A model generated the notes under the pieces. The model saw nothing but the letters and a program-made list of their open reading frames with translations, was not told where the DNA came from and did no database searches. A program made the position numbers and the translations under genes. Shown here piece by piece: positions 35,701-44,705 of a DNA stretch of 64,000 bases; within the stretch, counting starts at the first letter, position 1; every line of letters starts with the position of its first letter. Source of the DNA: RUG369 sp050949645 (lineage in GTDB: Bacteria; Planctomycetota; Planctomycetia; Pirellulales; Thermoguttaceae); assembly GCA_050949645.1 (NCBI GenBank), contig JBMNGC010000001.1, positions 1,674,001 to 1,738,000 of the forward strand, written 5' to 3'.

Positions 35701-35820
35701 CGGCTGTCCTCAGCAGACCGGCGTCTGTTAAACGAAGGTCTGTCTCGTTCGTGGTTGTTTGTCAATGCGCCGTCGATTCTAGAGTCAACGGCGCGCTGTG
35801 AAGAAGAAGGAGATTACGTC

Positions 35821-36588
35821 ATGAGATCAGTTATGCGCGCTTTTGTCGCAATCGATATTTTCTCAGGAATTCGCCAGATGACGCGAAAGGCGCTCAGACC
35901 CCTTCAAAGGGCGTTCCCTGACGTCAAATGGGTCGACGACGCCAATTTCCATATCACGCTCAAGTTTCTTGGCACGAACGTGCCGACGAGCGATATCCGC
36001 GATATCGTCAACGCGCTTGAACGCGCGTGCAAGGACGTCGAGCCCTTCGACCTGACGCTCGAAGGTTGCGGCGCTTTTCCTGACATGTCTAATCCTCGGA
36101 CGCTCTGGATTGGCATAACGGACGGAACCGCGGAAGTGAGCGCCCTTGCTGAAAAAATCGAAGATGAACTCGAGAAGATCGGTTATCCCAGAGAAGGTCG
36201 CAAGTTTAGCCCTCATCTCACGATAGGACGCGCTCGAAAACGCGATCGCAACGTCGGAAGCATTAATCATGAAGAAGTCGCGACTCTTGCCGAAAAGCTC
36301 GGAAAGCTCGATCAGGTCTATTTCGGGACCAACTCCGTCGAGTCCATAACTCTCTATTGCAGCGAGCTCGACCGTCGAGGACCTAAATATGAACCTCTTG
36401 CGACGATTGACTTCGGCGGCGAGGACGTCCTCGACGTCCTGAAGACGCCAGCCAAGCCTGAACTCGAGCCGCTTCCGCCGCCCAAGAAAGTTAAGCTTGA
36501 TCTCGACGCGCTCGACTCGGACCTCGACGACGAACTCCGCTCAATCTGCGGGGACGCCTTTGTCAACAAATCGAAACCGAAGAAGTAA
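35821..36588 (+). CDS. thpR: RNA 2',3'-cyclic phosphodiesterase (2'-5' RNA ligase family)
   Basis: A 2H phosphoesterase with both HxT motifs: HIT at 44-46 (FHITLKFLG) and HLT at 132-134 (FSPHLTIGR). The ATG at 35821 is chosen because AAGGAG lies about 8 nt upstream and the family N-terminus (MRAFVAIDI) starts right after it. The upstream in-frame ATG at 35755 has no such site. The family domain ends near 190. A further 65 residues form an acidic, Pro/Leu-rich tail of unknown use. It follows proB by 120 bp. Confidence 0.92.
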   Translation: MRSVMRAFVAIDIFSGIRQMTRKALRPLQRAFPDVKWVDDANFHITLKFLGTNVPTSDIRDIVNALERACKDVEPFDLTLEGCGAFPDMSNPRTLWIGITDGTAEVSALAEKIEDELEKIGYPREGRKFSPHLTIGRARKRDRNVGSINHEEVATLAEKLGKLDQVYFGTNSVESITLYCSELDRRGPKYEPLATIDFGGEDVLDVLKTPAKPELEPLPPPKKVKLDLDALDSDLDDELRSICGDAFVNKSKPKK

Positions 36589-36916
36589 GAGGACGGCGTT
36601 CAGCGGATAGTCGCAGACGCAACGCGTCGGCGTTCGTTAATCGACGAGTTTTGAGGCGAAGCCCTCCTGCGACGTCCGCTCAAGGCTGATCCGTAAGCCG
36701 TCCTTCTTCGTTCTCCGTCGTTACCGCTGCCCTTATTCCTGATACGCATGTTATTCTCGTTCTAACCGGTATTTTTTATCTAAATTCATTTTTCGGCAAT
36801 TTTCTTCTAATTGTTTCTTTCCCCAAAGTCGATACGGTCAGTATGATATGACGCGTTTTTTACGTTCCGCGTCTTCCTTTAGATTATGCCACTCGTCTGG
36901 CGGGAGCTACCGAAAG
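36589..36916. other. Intergenic region
   Basis: No gene is supported. AT-rich stretch near 36770-36845 (TTTTTTATCTAAATTC and TATGATATG) may hold the promoter of the TPR lipoprotein gene. An in-frame ATG at 36848 exists but lacks a ribosome site and would put 23 residues before the signal peptide. Confidence 0.4.
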
Positions 36917-39865
36917 ATGAAAACGACATTTAACGAAACGAAGCTATTCGCGCTCGTTTTGCTTGGAACCGCCGCTATCATCGGGTGTTCGTCGTTTAAA
37001 TCGCCTACAGCAGGTTACGTCAAACCGGGAGAGCTCTGCACTGACGTTTCGCAACTTCCCGATCCTAACGCTCCACCTCCGGCGCCCGATCAAACGGACC
37101 CGCTGCGCAAGCTCCAGAACCAGTATGGCGTGGGGGGAAGGCGCGACGAGTCGCCGGAACGTCTTCTTATGCAGGCGGACTCCTATTTTGAGCAAAAGCG
37201 GTACCACGATTCTGCGCGGCTTTACAAGAAATACCTCGCTATCGCCGATCTCTCAAACGCGTCGCCTGAATTACTCGGTCTAATTCACTATCGCATCGGA
37301 TATGTCGCCAATAAAAAGACGTTCTATTCTGAAGCGAAGGACGAGTACATTCAGGCGTTGCAGTTCTCGCCATTAAGCGACGAATTCCTTTTCGCCTACG
37401 CGAAAGTCTGCTATGAAAGCCAAGATTATCAGACGGCGGATCAGCAGTTTACAATCCTTTTGCAACGCTCGCCAAATTATCCTGAAGCGCAACGATATTA
37501 CGGATTAACTCTCCTAGAAGGCTCGAATCGCGCCTACGCGCTCCAGCCTCTTACAACGGCGCTCGGCGCGCTCGAGGCGTATACGCTCCTTACTGACAAA
37601 TATTATGAGGTCGGCGAGCTGGAGCTTGCCGCGCAGATGGAAGCCCAAACGATCCAGATCGCCGCTCAAGAAGCCAAGCCGATCCCGAATTTCCCGCATA
37701 AAGAGCAGATGCTCGCCAACGCGCAGAACGCGACCTACGCCCAAGCTCTCAACAACGTGGGGACGGCGCAACACGCAAACGTCGGGGTCAACGCACCCTT
37801 ACCTGCCGCGCCCGGCGCCCCGCAAACCGCTCCGGTCGCGCCACAGCAAACCATGCCTGTCGCGCAGCAACAAACCGCTCCGGTCGCGCCACAGCAAACC
37901 ATGCCTGTCGCGCAGCAGCAAACCGCTCCGGTCGCGCTACAGCAAACCATGCCCGTTGCGCAGCAACAAATCGCTCCGGTGACGCCACAGCAAACCATGC
38001 CCGTTGCGCAGCAACAAATCGCTCCGGTGACGCCACAGCAAACCATGCCTGTTGCGCAGCAGTATACTCGTGAAGTCCCCGGCGGTCCTCAAACTGGAAA
38101 CGCGACGGCTTCCAATCAAGTCGCCCCGCAGTCCGAGCAGCCGATTCAAGTCGCTATGGCTCCTGTGGAGACGACCGCGCCCGTCGCGCAGCCCCAACAG
38201 ACCGCAGCGCCCCAAAACGTTGCGTCCGTTCCTGCGACCGCTGAGCCGACTCTCGCGCCAACCGTCCCTATGCCCGCGCCGCACGCTCCGATCACAGAAT
38301 CAAATGCCGGCGGCGAGCTCGGACCGTCTGTGGCCGAGCCGCAGGCTCCGATCCGGTATTCAGAGGTTGCGCCCGTTGTAACTCCTCCTGAAACGCCGCC
38401 CGCGGTACAAGGGCCCGTCCTCGACCTCAATTCTGCCGCTGCGCAACAGCCGCTTCAGTCCTTGGGAAACGAACCAGTCCAGGGCCCCATGCCGAATTAC
38501 GCGATCCCTAATTTCGACGACGAAGACGACTGGGACGACGCCGATTTCGCGACGTCCGGATACCCCTCCGAGTCGTACGCTCCGGCGCCCGATGTTCCGA
38601 TTCAACCCTACGTTGAGCCAATGCGTCAACAGGTTCCGCAGTCCCAAGTCCCGCAGTATCAATTCGAGGGCTATAATCCGCAGTCCTTTGGCGAAGAGCC
38701 GCAATTCCAGCGCTATCAGCCGCAGGTTCAGGCGCCGTCTTTCTCGCACACGACTACGCCGGAGGAGGCTTTTAATCTCGCGCTCGTTCAACTCGACGCC
38801 CTTGAAGAGGTTGAACGCGCCGCCGACGACGCTAGAAAACTCGTTCGACATACAGCCGATCTGCTCGTAACGGCCGATCATGATTCCAAGTTCGAGTTCG
38901 TAGGATACGTCGCCAAGATCCCCGCGCGCTACGCCTCCGTTAGTCCAGACGTTCCAAAGTCCGTCGAGATACAGGCTCTTGCGTCTGACGAGCCCGAAGA
39001 CGTCGAGGTCGTCCCCGAAGCAAGCGGAGTCGTCGCGACCGAATTGCCTCCCACTGTGGAGACGTCCTCGGAGCCTTCCAGCGAATCCGCTAAAACTCCG
39101 GCGCCATCGACGACGAACACTGGAAAAAAGAGGGCGCCGATCAAGGCGACCGTCCACATCGGGAACGGCAATCCCGGTCTTTTCGTCACAACGGCTGCCT
39201 CGCGCAATCAGCGGGACGTAACCCCGTTCCGACCCGGATCCATCGAAACCTCCGATGACGTCGACCAGAGTCGTCCCGACGAGATTGCCGTGCGCGTCAC
39301 TCAGGGCGTTAAGCGCAGAGTGACGGCCGAGGACCTCGCTAACGCCGCTAAAAAACGCGAAGAACGATGGATTCAAGCCCAACGAGTCGCCGACGCGCTC
39401 TTTGAAGGTTATGATTTCATCGACCAGAATTCGCTCGCGTTCTATGAGCCCATCAAGGTCTATGATCCCGACGACTGGGACGACGCCGAGTTCGCAACGT
39501 CCGGTTATATGCCAGAGCCCATCGCTACCGGTGGGTTCGGAGACTACATGGTCCCCGAGTCCGCATACGTCGCGATGGACCCTGAATCTGTGCGTCCGGG
39601 AATCGCGGCCGCTCTTCCGCAATCGAGCGGAATTCCCAGTCCTCCGGACTATGCGCAATCGGCGCCAGTTGCGCCGCAGAATCAGCAGCAATACCAGCTC
39701 CCTGCCCAGACGCACGTTCCGCGTCAGGGTCAGGCCGGGCGAGCGCAGCTAAGCGCGGAGGAAAAACTTGAGGCGGCTCGGCGCGCGGGCGCTCAGGTCG
39801 TCGAGCTCTCGCCAGACGAGTATCGTCAGGCGGTGGCCAATGGGCTGAGACAGAATCCACGCTGA
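36917..39865 (+). CDS. TPR lipoprotein with Pro/Gln-rich tandem repeat
   Basis: About 982 residues. The signal peptide ends in a lipobox (TAAIIGCSS), placing the product in the envelope. Residues 80-220 are TPR-like (EQKRYHDSARLYKKYL, AKVCYESQDYQTADQQF, PEAQRYYGLTLL). A low-complexity Pro/Gln/Val region with five 16-residue repeats follows, then a long acidic unstructured part. A 13-residue motif DDWDDA(D/E)FATSGY occurs twice (38525-38563 and 39470-39508). The C-terminal helix is KLEAARRAGAQVVEL. The function is unknown; a scaffold in the periplasm is possible. The ATG at 36917 is chosen for the signal peptide. Confidence 0.8.
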   Translation: MKTTFNETKLFALVLLGTAAIIGCSSFKSPTAGYVKPGELCTDVSQLPDPNAPPPAPDQTDPLRKLQNQYGVGGRRDESPERLLMQADSYFEQKRYHDSARLYKKYLAIADLSNASPELLGLIHYRIGYVANKKTFYSEAKDEYIQALQFSPLSDEFLFAYAKVCYESQDYQTADQQFTILLQRSPNYPEAQRYYGLTLLEGSNRAYALQPLTTALGALEAYTLLTDKYYEVGELELAAQMEAQTIQIAAQEAKPIPNFPHKEQMLANAQNATYAQALNNVGTAQHANVGVNAPLPAAPGAPQTAPVAPQQTMPVAQQQTAPVAPQQTMPVAQQQTAPVALQQTMPVAQQQIAPVTPQQTMPVAQQQIAPVTPQQTMPVAQQYTREVPGGPQTGNATASNQVAPQSEQPIQVAMAPVETTAPVAQPQQTAAPQNVASVPATAEPTLAPTVPMPAPHAPITESNAGGELGPSVAEPQAPIRYSEVAPVVTPPETPPAVQGPVLDLNSAAAQQPLQSLGNEPVQGPMPNYAIPNFDDEDDWDDADFATSGYPSESYAPAPDVPIQPYVEPMRQQVPQSQVPQYQFEGYNPQSFGEEPQFQRYQPQVQAPSFSHTTTPEEAFNLALVQLDALEEVERAADDARKLVRHTADLLVTADHDSKFEFVGYVAKIPARYASVSPDVPKSVEIQALASDEPEDVEVVPEASGVVATELPPTVETSSEPSSESAKTPAPSTTNTGKKRAPIKATVHIGNGNPGLFVTTAASRNQRDVTPFRPGSIETSDDVDQSRPDEIAVRVTQGVKRRVTAEDLANAAKKREERWIQAQRVADALFEGYDFIDQNSLAFYEPIKVYDPDDWDDAEFATSGYMPEPIATGGFGDYMVPESAYVAMDPESVRPGIAAALPQSSGIPSPPDYAQSAPVAPQNQQQYQLPAQTHVPRQGQAGRAQLSAEEKLEAARRAGAQVVELSPDEYRQAVANGLRQNPR
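37826..38065 (+). repeat. Five in-frame 48-bp tandem repeats
   Basis: Each unit encodes (T/I)APV(A/T)(P/L)QQTMPVAQQ(Q/Y). Units 1-2 and 4-5 are nearly identical within pairs, showing recent duplication. In frame, so copy number changes would only alter linker length. Confidence 0.95.
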
Positions 39866-40005
39866 TAGAAGCGGCCTTAGCTGCAAATTCTTGCGCGAAC
39901 CGCCAGTGAGCTGTAAAATTATGGGAAGTTCGTCCCAGCGCTCCTGTGTGGTTCGTCTTATTTTCGGCCGCTGCGCTCATGGACGTCGAACGGCGCTCAA
40001 TTCAT

Positions 40006-40051
40006 ATGCGAAACGCGTTGTCGCCCGCTCGCAGCGTTTCGCGTTTCGCAT
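40006..40051. promoter_or_regulatory. 12-bp perfect inverted repeat before the dehydrogenase gene
   Basis: ATGCGAAACGCG (40006-40017) and CGCGTTTCGCAT (40040-40051) separated by 22 nt, ending 39 bp before the ATG at 40091. No U-tract, so an operator is as likely as a terminator of the preceding gene. Confidence 0.45.
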
Positions 40052-40090
40052 CTCTCATTGAACCGGAGACCCTTTCATAACGGTGGATAT

Positions 40091-41458
40091 ATGGGAAACT
40101 TTTACGACGAAACTGCGGCGCGACTCGATAAAGCGCTCGCGTATTGCAATGAAACGAAGGCGGTCGTCATCGGCGATAAAACGATCAACTCAACGGGCGA
40201 CCTCTTTAAGAAGCTCTTCTCTAACGACAAGGCGATCATTGTCGCAGACAAAACGACCTTCGAGGTCGCCGGCAAAAGCGTCTCCGAGGCGCTCGCGAGC
40301 TCTGGAATCAAAGTCGATGAGCCCTTTATCTATGACGAAGAAGGCATGCATGCCGAGATGCGCCACGTCGACATGCTCAAACCAACGCTCGCGGCGACCG
40401 ACGCTATCCCCGTCGCCGTGGGGTCGGGAACCGTGAACGACCTAGCTAAATATGCCGCGTCCCTCGTCAAACGTCCCTATATGGTCTGCGGTACCGCCGC
40501 CTCGATGGACGGATACGCCTCCTATGGCGCCTCGATCGAATACAACGAATGCAAGCAGACCTTCAGTTGCCCCGCTCCTTGCGGAATTCTGATCGATATG
40601 GACGTCGTCTGCGCGGCGCCCCTGAAGATGAACGCGGCGGGATTCGCTGACCTCATCGCAAAAATTCCGGCGGGCGCCGACTGGATCGTCGCCGACCTGC
40701 TAGGAACAGAACCAATCGACCATACCGCCTGGCGCATGGTCCACGATTCGCTTCGCGACTGGGTCGCCGACCCGGAGGGGGTCGCCACGGGCGACCGCAA
40801 AGCGCTTGCGTTCCTCACGGAAGGACTCATCATGAGCGGACTCGCGATGCAAAAGGCGAGGACGTCGCGCACGGCGTCCGGCGCGGAGCATCAGTTCAGC
40901 CATCTCTGGGACAACCAGGGGCATACGTACCAAGGCGAGGCTCCGTCGCACGGGTTCAAAGTTGGAATCGGCACGATCTCGACCTCGGCGCTTTATGAGC
41001 GGATCCTTGCAAACTGGTCGGAAGCGACTTTCGACGCCGCGATTGAACAAATCCCTGAGAAATTCCGCTCGTGGGAGGCAATCGAGCAAGAGCTTGAAGA
41101 CCACTTCGGAACCTCAGGCCTCTCCGAGACGGTCCGGCGCGAATGTAAGAAAAAGTATGTCGAACCGACTGAACTCAAGCGTCGTCTTGCGCTCTTTCGC
41201 GATCATTGGAACGACCTCAAGCCGCAGCTCGCGGCTCAGCTCATGCCCGCGGCGGAAATCCAGCAGATCATCCATAAGGCCGGCGCCCCTTCGATCCCCG
41301 AGGAAATAGGAATCGAACGCGAACGCCTGCACAAGACGTACCGTCTCGCGCAACAGCTCCGATATCGCTATAACGTCCTCGATTGGGTCCTTGACCTCGG
41401 TCAATGGTCTGAAATGGTCGACGCGCTCTTCCTCCCAGGAGGTTTCTGGGCTGCGTGA
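40091..41458 (+). CDS. sn-glycerol-1-phosphate dehydrogenase-like protein (AraM/EgsA family)
   Basis: A 455-residue metal-dependent, iron-alcohol-dehydrogenase-like enzyme. The NAD(P)-binding site is GSGTVNDLAKY. TAASMDGYAS and ADLIAKIPAGADW carry the first metal Asp, and SGAEHQFSH and PSHGFKVGIGT carry the two metal His. The order matches G1P dehydrogenases, which reduce DHAP to sn-glycerol-1-phosphate. The start ATG at 40091 has GGTGGAT just upstream; an in-frame TTG at 40058 has no site. It is about 60 residues longer than typical family members, with the extra at the C-terminus. No prenyl-glyceryl-phosphate synthase is in the window. Confidence 0.85.
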   Translation: MGNFYDETAARLDKALAYCNETKAVVIGDKTINSTGDLFKKLFSNDKAIIVADKTTFEVAGKSVSEALASSGIKVDEPFIYDEEGMHAEMRHVDMLKPTLAATDAIPVAVGSGTVNDLAKYAASLVKRPYMVCGTAASMDGYASYGASIEYNECKQTFSCPAPCGILIDMDVVCAAPLKMNAAGFADLIAKIPAGADWIVADLLGTEPIDHTAWRMVHDSLRDWVADPEGVATGDRKALAFLTEGLIMSGLAMQKARTSRTASGAEHQFSHLWDNQGHTYQGEAPSHGFKVGIGTISTSALYERILANWSEATFDAAIEQIPEKFRSWEAIEQELEDHFGTSGLSETVRRECKKKYVEPTELKRRLALFRDHWNDLKPQLAAQLMPAAEIQQIIHKAGAPSIPEEIGIERERLHKTYRLAQQLRYRYNVLDWVLDLGQWSEMVDALFLPGGFWAA

Positions 41459-41560
41459 GCGGCTCGCGACAGAGAGGTCGCGGAAAACGCGCGCGCGGTG
41501 AACGGAAGAAGGGCCCCTTCTCTGTTTTCTATAAGACGCGTTGAGAGATAAGTAGAGTTA

Positions 41561-41606
41561 AGCGTCGGATTGAAAACGCAACGCCGTTTTCGATCCGACG
41601 CTTTTT
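41561..41606 (+). terminator. Strong terminator of the G1P dehydrogenase gene
   Basis: AGCGTCGGAT-T-GAAAACG pairs with CGTTTTC-G-ATCCGACGCT, followed by TTTTT on the plus strand. It lies about 100 nt past the stop. Confidence 0.85.
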
Positions 41607-41641
41607 AAATAGCGGCGTCTCCGACAAAGAAAAATAAAAGA

Positions 41642-41690
41642 AACGTTGCGACAACGATTATCCGTCGTCTCCCGCAACGTTGTTTATCTT
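41642..41690. terminator. Second hairpin, possibly bidirectional
   Basis: AACGTTGCG (41642-41650) with CGCAACGTT (41673-41681), 22-nt loop. T-rich tails lie on both sides (GTTTATCTT on plus; TTTCTTTTATTTTTC on minus). Confidence 0.5.
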
Positions 41691-41704
41691 ATCTGAAGAA
41701 AAAG

Positions 41705-41736
41705 GGACGGACCGACGCTGTCGCGTTGGTCCGTCC
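41705..41736 (-). terminator. Terminator of the prepilin-like gene
   Basis: GGACGGACC...GGTCCGTCC, 9-bp perfect stem. On the minus strand it is followed by CTTTTTCTT. It serves the convergent minus-strand gene. Confidence 0.8.
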
Positions 41737-41795
41737 TTGGGCGGTCACCCTGATAAAAGCTCGCCGTAGCGATCAAGCAGGGGTCAAAGGCTTTA

Positions 41796-42836
41796 TCACG
41801 GGTTAAGCTGGGAAATGTCGAGCGTCCTGCTGGTGAACTTGGTAGCGTACCAGATCGTTCCCTTGTCGTTCGGAGCCAGGGCCTTGGTCCAGACTTCGTG
41901 ATTGACCGACTCGCTCACGACGCGAGTCGAACCGTCGACCATCGCGGCAACAACAACGCCGGGGTGCGAGGAGGACGGACGAGCCCAGTTCCAGTAGTTG
42001 AGGTTCTGTTCGCCGGTGTAGGCGTTGGCAATCTCATACCCGGTGACCAGGTCGCGATAGGTGTTGATTCTCAGCGGCAACGGCGCGACAACGCTTTCGA
42101 TCAAACCGCGAGCGTCAACGGAAAGCTCGCCGCTTGGCTGATAAACGTAGCCCTGGTTGTAACCGTCATTGTCATAGTTATCGGGATCAAGCGCGTTTTC
42201 GCAGAAGCCAACCTGGAATTCCTCAGAGCTCCAGATCGTACCCGCCTGGAGGTTCTCAGAAAGGAGAACAGTGTTGGTGGTGCCGTCTTTAACGTCGTTC
42301 ATCGAGAGCTTCGCGCCGCGATAAAGACCGTCCGTCGCCATACCATAGTTCTTGGTACGGTCATGCGTCACGTAGTAATCAACTCCGTCGGGCTGGTACG
42401 GATAACCGTCGACAGCGCCGCAGTTGATAACGTAGCTGTTCATGTTCGTATCGGGGGTCCCTGCGCTCTTGCAGAAGAACGTTTCAAGAGTCACGTCGCT
42501 TTCGCCAGGCACGTAGCCTTCGGTCTGAATGAGATCATAGATCTGCTGCTGCTCGACGAAGGGGAAGATCTGTGGGATCCAGCTGATCGTGATCGAGTTA
42601 CCGCCGACCGCGTCGTACGTAACGCTGGTGCGCCACTGCGGGAACGAACCTTTAGTCTGCTCGCATTGGACGAGCGCGAGAGCAATGTTCCTCTGGTTGT
42701 TGATACACGTCGCGCGGCGCCCTTGTTCACGTGCGGACTGAACCGCGGGAAGCATGAGCCCCGCGAGCATGCCGATGATCGAGATCACAACCAGCAGTTC
42801 GATAAGGGTAAAACCTGCTTTGGACGTTTTTTTCAT
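41796..42836 (-). CDS. DUF1559-type prepilin-like protein with N-methylation signal
   Basis: 346 residues. A type IV prepilin N-terminus, GFTLIELLVVISIIGMLAGL, directly follows a short basic leader; cleavage is after the Gly. The rest is the DUF1559 body, ending in the planctomycete H-x9-DG motif (HPGVVVAAMVDGS) near residue 310. Such proteins occur in many copies in Planctomycetota; the function is unknown and probably surface- or pseudopilus-related. ATG at 42836 chosen because AAAGGA lies upstream and it puts the leader at the normal length. It is monocistronic, with its own terminator. Confidence 0.92.
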   Translation of the reverse strand: MKKTSKAGFTLIELLVVISIIGMLAGLMLPAVQSAREQGRRATCINNQRNIALALVQCEQTKGSFPQWRTSVTYDAVGGNSITISWIPQIFPFVEQQQIYDLIQTEGYVPGESDVTLETFFCKSAGTPDTNMNSYVINCGAVDGYPYQPDGVDYYVTHDRTKNYGMATDGLYRGAKLSMNDVKDGTTNTVLLSENLQAGTIWSSEEFQVGFCENALDPDNYDNDGYNQGYVYQPSGELSVDARGLIESVVAPLPLRINTYRDLVTGYEIANAYTGEQNLNYWNWARPSSSHPGVVVAAMVDGSTRVVSESVNHEVWTKALAPNDKGTIWYATKFTSRTLDISQLNP

Positions 42837-43183
42837 TTCTCTTTTCCTTTGCAGAACAGAGCAACGCAGAAACGACCGTCTTTTGGCGAATCGCAAACCT
42901 GCGCTACGGATGACCTTGCCCTTGGGTATTATGATTCCAAAATAATCCGCGTCGTTCGGCGCCAGAATGAACGGGCGCGCGTCATAAAACGACGCTCTTA
43001 CAAATCAACGAGTCAAACAACTCGTTAGAATATCAGGATACACGACCGGGGCGCTTTTATCAAGCGTTCTCCACATTTTTTTTCCTTTTTTGGGGAGATT
43101 TACCGCCGATCTAGCGCGATGTTGCGCACAAACCGCGTTTCCGCACTCTGCGTATCCCGAGCCCTAAGGCTCACAGGGCGCGG
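42837..43183. other. Intergenic region with one hairpin
   Basis: No gene is supported. AACGAGT-CAAACA-ACTCGTT (43007-43026) is a 7-bp perfect hairpin. A homopolymeric T/C run at about 43076-43093 and GAGCC-CTAA-GGCTC (43159-43172) may help end the sigma/anti-sigma transcript. Confidence 0.4.
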
Positions 43184-44035
43184 TCACTCGTCCGCCGGCG
43201 TTTCCGCGACGGCAAAAGTAACGCGGATTGTCTTCATCGGTCTTGTTCCATCGTCTTTCAACCAGCTCTCGAGCGTCTCCGACTTCTCAAATGAAATCGA
43301 TTCCCTCTCAAGCCAGTTCGCGATCTCGCGCCACTGCGCGGGCGTTACGCCTTGGAGCGCAAATTCGCGATCGTCTCCGAACTTCGAAAAGTCGACCCCG
43401 AGCGTTTTTCCACAAAACCGCTCAAATTCCGAAGTCTTCTTCTGAAGCGTTGAAACGTCGGCAAAGATAACCCTTTGCGTCAGTTTTGGAGCAACAGACT
43501 CTGTCGGATGATACTCCGGAGACGGAGTCAAGATGTGCACCGGGGGTCGAACCGGCGACGTGTCCGGCGCGTCTGCAATCCCTTGCGCCTTTTGGCCGTC
43601 CACCGCGACGGCTACCTCCGTCTCCACGCCGCCTACGCGACCTTTTACGCGCAGGCTATGGAGCGCCCCAACGGAAAGTATGGCGACTACCGAGATTGCG
43701 CATGCGGCTACCGCAACGGAAACGCCGCGGCGCCAACGCGCCTGATGTTGGTCCTGACGCGCTCTATCCGCAACGATCGGCTTAACGTCGTCCGCCGCAA
43801 ATATGGCGCGCCAGGCGTCGCTCCTCATAAGCTCCGCCTGAAAGCGTTCGGCGAAACTTTCAGGAATTGGCGCTTTTAGAGAAGCGATACGTTCACGGAG
43901 CGTTAACGCCCACTCTTTCTGTTCGCGAAGAGTTGCGTCGATCTCCATCCGAGACTCGAGCGCAAGGCGTTCCGCCTCCGAAAGCTCGCCGTCGACATAC
44001 GCGTCGACGAGCTCGTCCCAATTAAAGTTTTCCAT
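43184..44035 (-). CDS. Membrane-bound anti-sigma factor (probable)
   Basis: 283 residues. The N-terminus (DELVDAYVDGELSEAERLALESRM) is the helical anti-sigma domain typical of partners of ECF factors, but it lacks the zinc-binding HxxxCxxC motif. One transmembrane segment at about 106-125 is followed by a periplasmic domain of about 155 residues of unknown fold, with a Pro-rich stretch. It is encoded 112 bp downstream of the ECF sigma gene on the same strand, which supports the pairing. Confidence 0.8.
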   Translation of the reverse strand: MENFNWDELVDAYVDGELSEAERLALESRMEIDATLREQKEWALTLRERIASLKAPIPESFAERFQAELMRSDAWRAIFAADDVKPIVADRARQDQHQARWRRGVSVAVAACAISVVAILSVGALHSLRVKGRVGGVETEVAVAVDGQKAQGIADAPDTSPVRPPVHILTPSPEYHPTESVAPKLTQRVIFADVSTLQKKTSEFERFCGKTLGVDFSKFGDDREFALQGVTPAQWREIANWLERESISFEKSETLESWLKDDGTRPMKTIRVTFAVAETPADE

Positions 44036-44147
44036 GATAATCGACGTCCTCGATCGTTTTCCCGAAGCCTCGCGGCACGGGGCGTTCCGAGCGGTACATT
44101 GACTCGCTCGAGCTGCAGGGTAACGTCGATTTTATACCGTGTGCGCG

Positions 44148-44705
44148 TCAGACATTCAAGCCCGCGCGCTCAAGCTCTTCTCGCAAAGCCGCTCGAGCTC
44201 GGTGGAGACGGCTGCGAACCGTCCCGACCGGAATGTCGAGGATCTCTGCGATCTGCTCATAATTAGCCCCTTCAATCTCGCGAAGCGTCAGAGGAGCCCT
44301 ATACTCCAGTGGAAGTTTCGCGAGCGCGGCGCGTATGAGTCGGACGTTGTCCGATCGCCTGGCGCGTTCATCAGGCTGCTCAACGTCGGACTCAAAGAAA
44401 TCGCCGTACGACTCAATCGCCGAGTCGATCGACACGGCGTACTTGCGCCGGCGTAGCAAGCCAACAGCGCAATTGTACGCGATCCGGTAAAGCCAAGTAT
44501 AAAATCGACTCGATCGCCGAAACCCACGCAGATGCGTTAACGCCTGAATAAACGCTTCCTGCGTAACGTCCATCGCGTCTTCAGGATTCCCTACGATCGG
44601 GAGCGCCAGGTTATAGACGCGATCCTGATACTTAAGAGCCAGTTTGCCAAAAGATTCAGCGTCTCCGGCAAGAGTTCTTTCGATCAATACTTCGTCGTCG
44701 TTCAC
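44148..44705 (-). CDS. ECF RNA polymerase sigma factor
   Basis: 185 residues. Region 2 (about 20-90) has QDRVYNLALPIVGNPEDAMD, DVTQEAFIQA and FYTWLYRIAYN. Region 4 (about 128-180) has LPLEYRAPLTLREIEG, the HTH YEQIAEILDIPVGTVRSR and LHRARAAL. The start is GTG (44705) with GGAG 7 nt upstream. RpoE/SigW-like. It is co-directional with the anti-sigma gene and probably autoregulated; I could not identify an ECF promoter by eye in the 650 bp upstream. Confidence 0.95.
   Translation of the reverse strand: MNDDEVLIERTLAGDAESFGKLALKYQDRVYNLALPIVGNPEDAMDVTQEAFIQALTHLRGFRRSSRFYTWLYRIAYNCAVGLLRRRKYAVSIDSAIESYGDFFESDVEQPDERARRSDNVRLIRAALAKLPLEYRAPLTLREIEGANYEQIAEILDIPVGTVRSRLHRARAALREELERAGLNV

Noticed and set aside
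37826..38065. CRISPR-like array
   Set aside because: The 48-bp units are contiguous, without spacers, and encode in-frame peptide repeats.
38360..39715. Minus-strand frame of 451 codons
   Set aside because: Mirror of the TPR lipoprotein gene; low-complexity Arg/Gly-rich translation.
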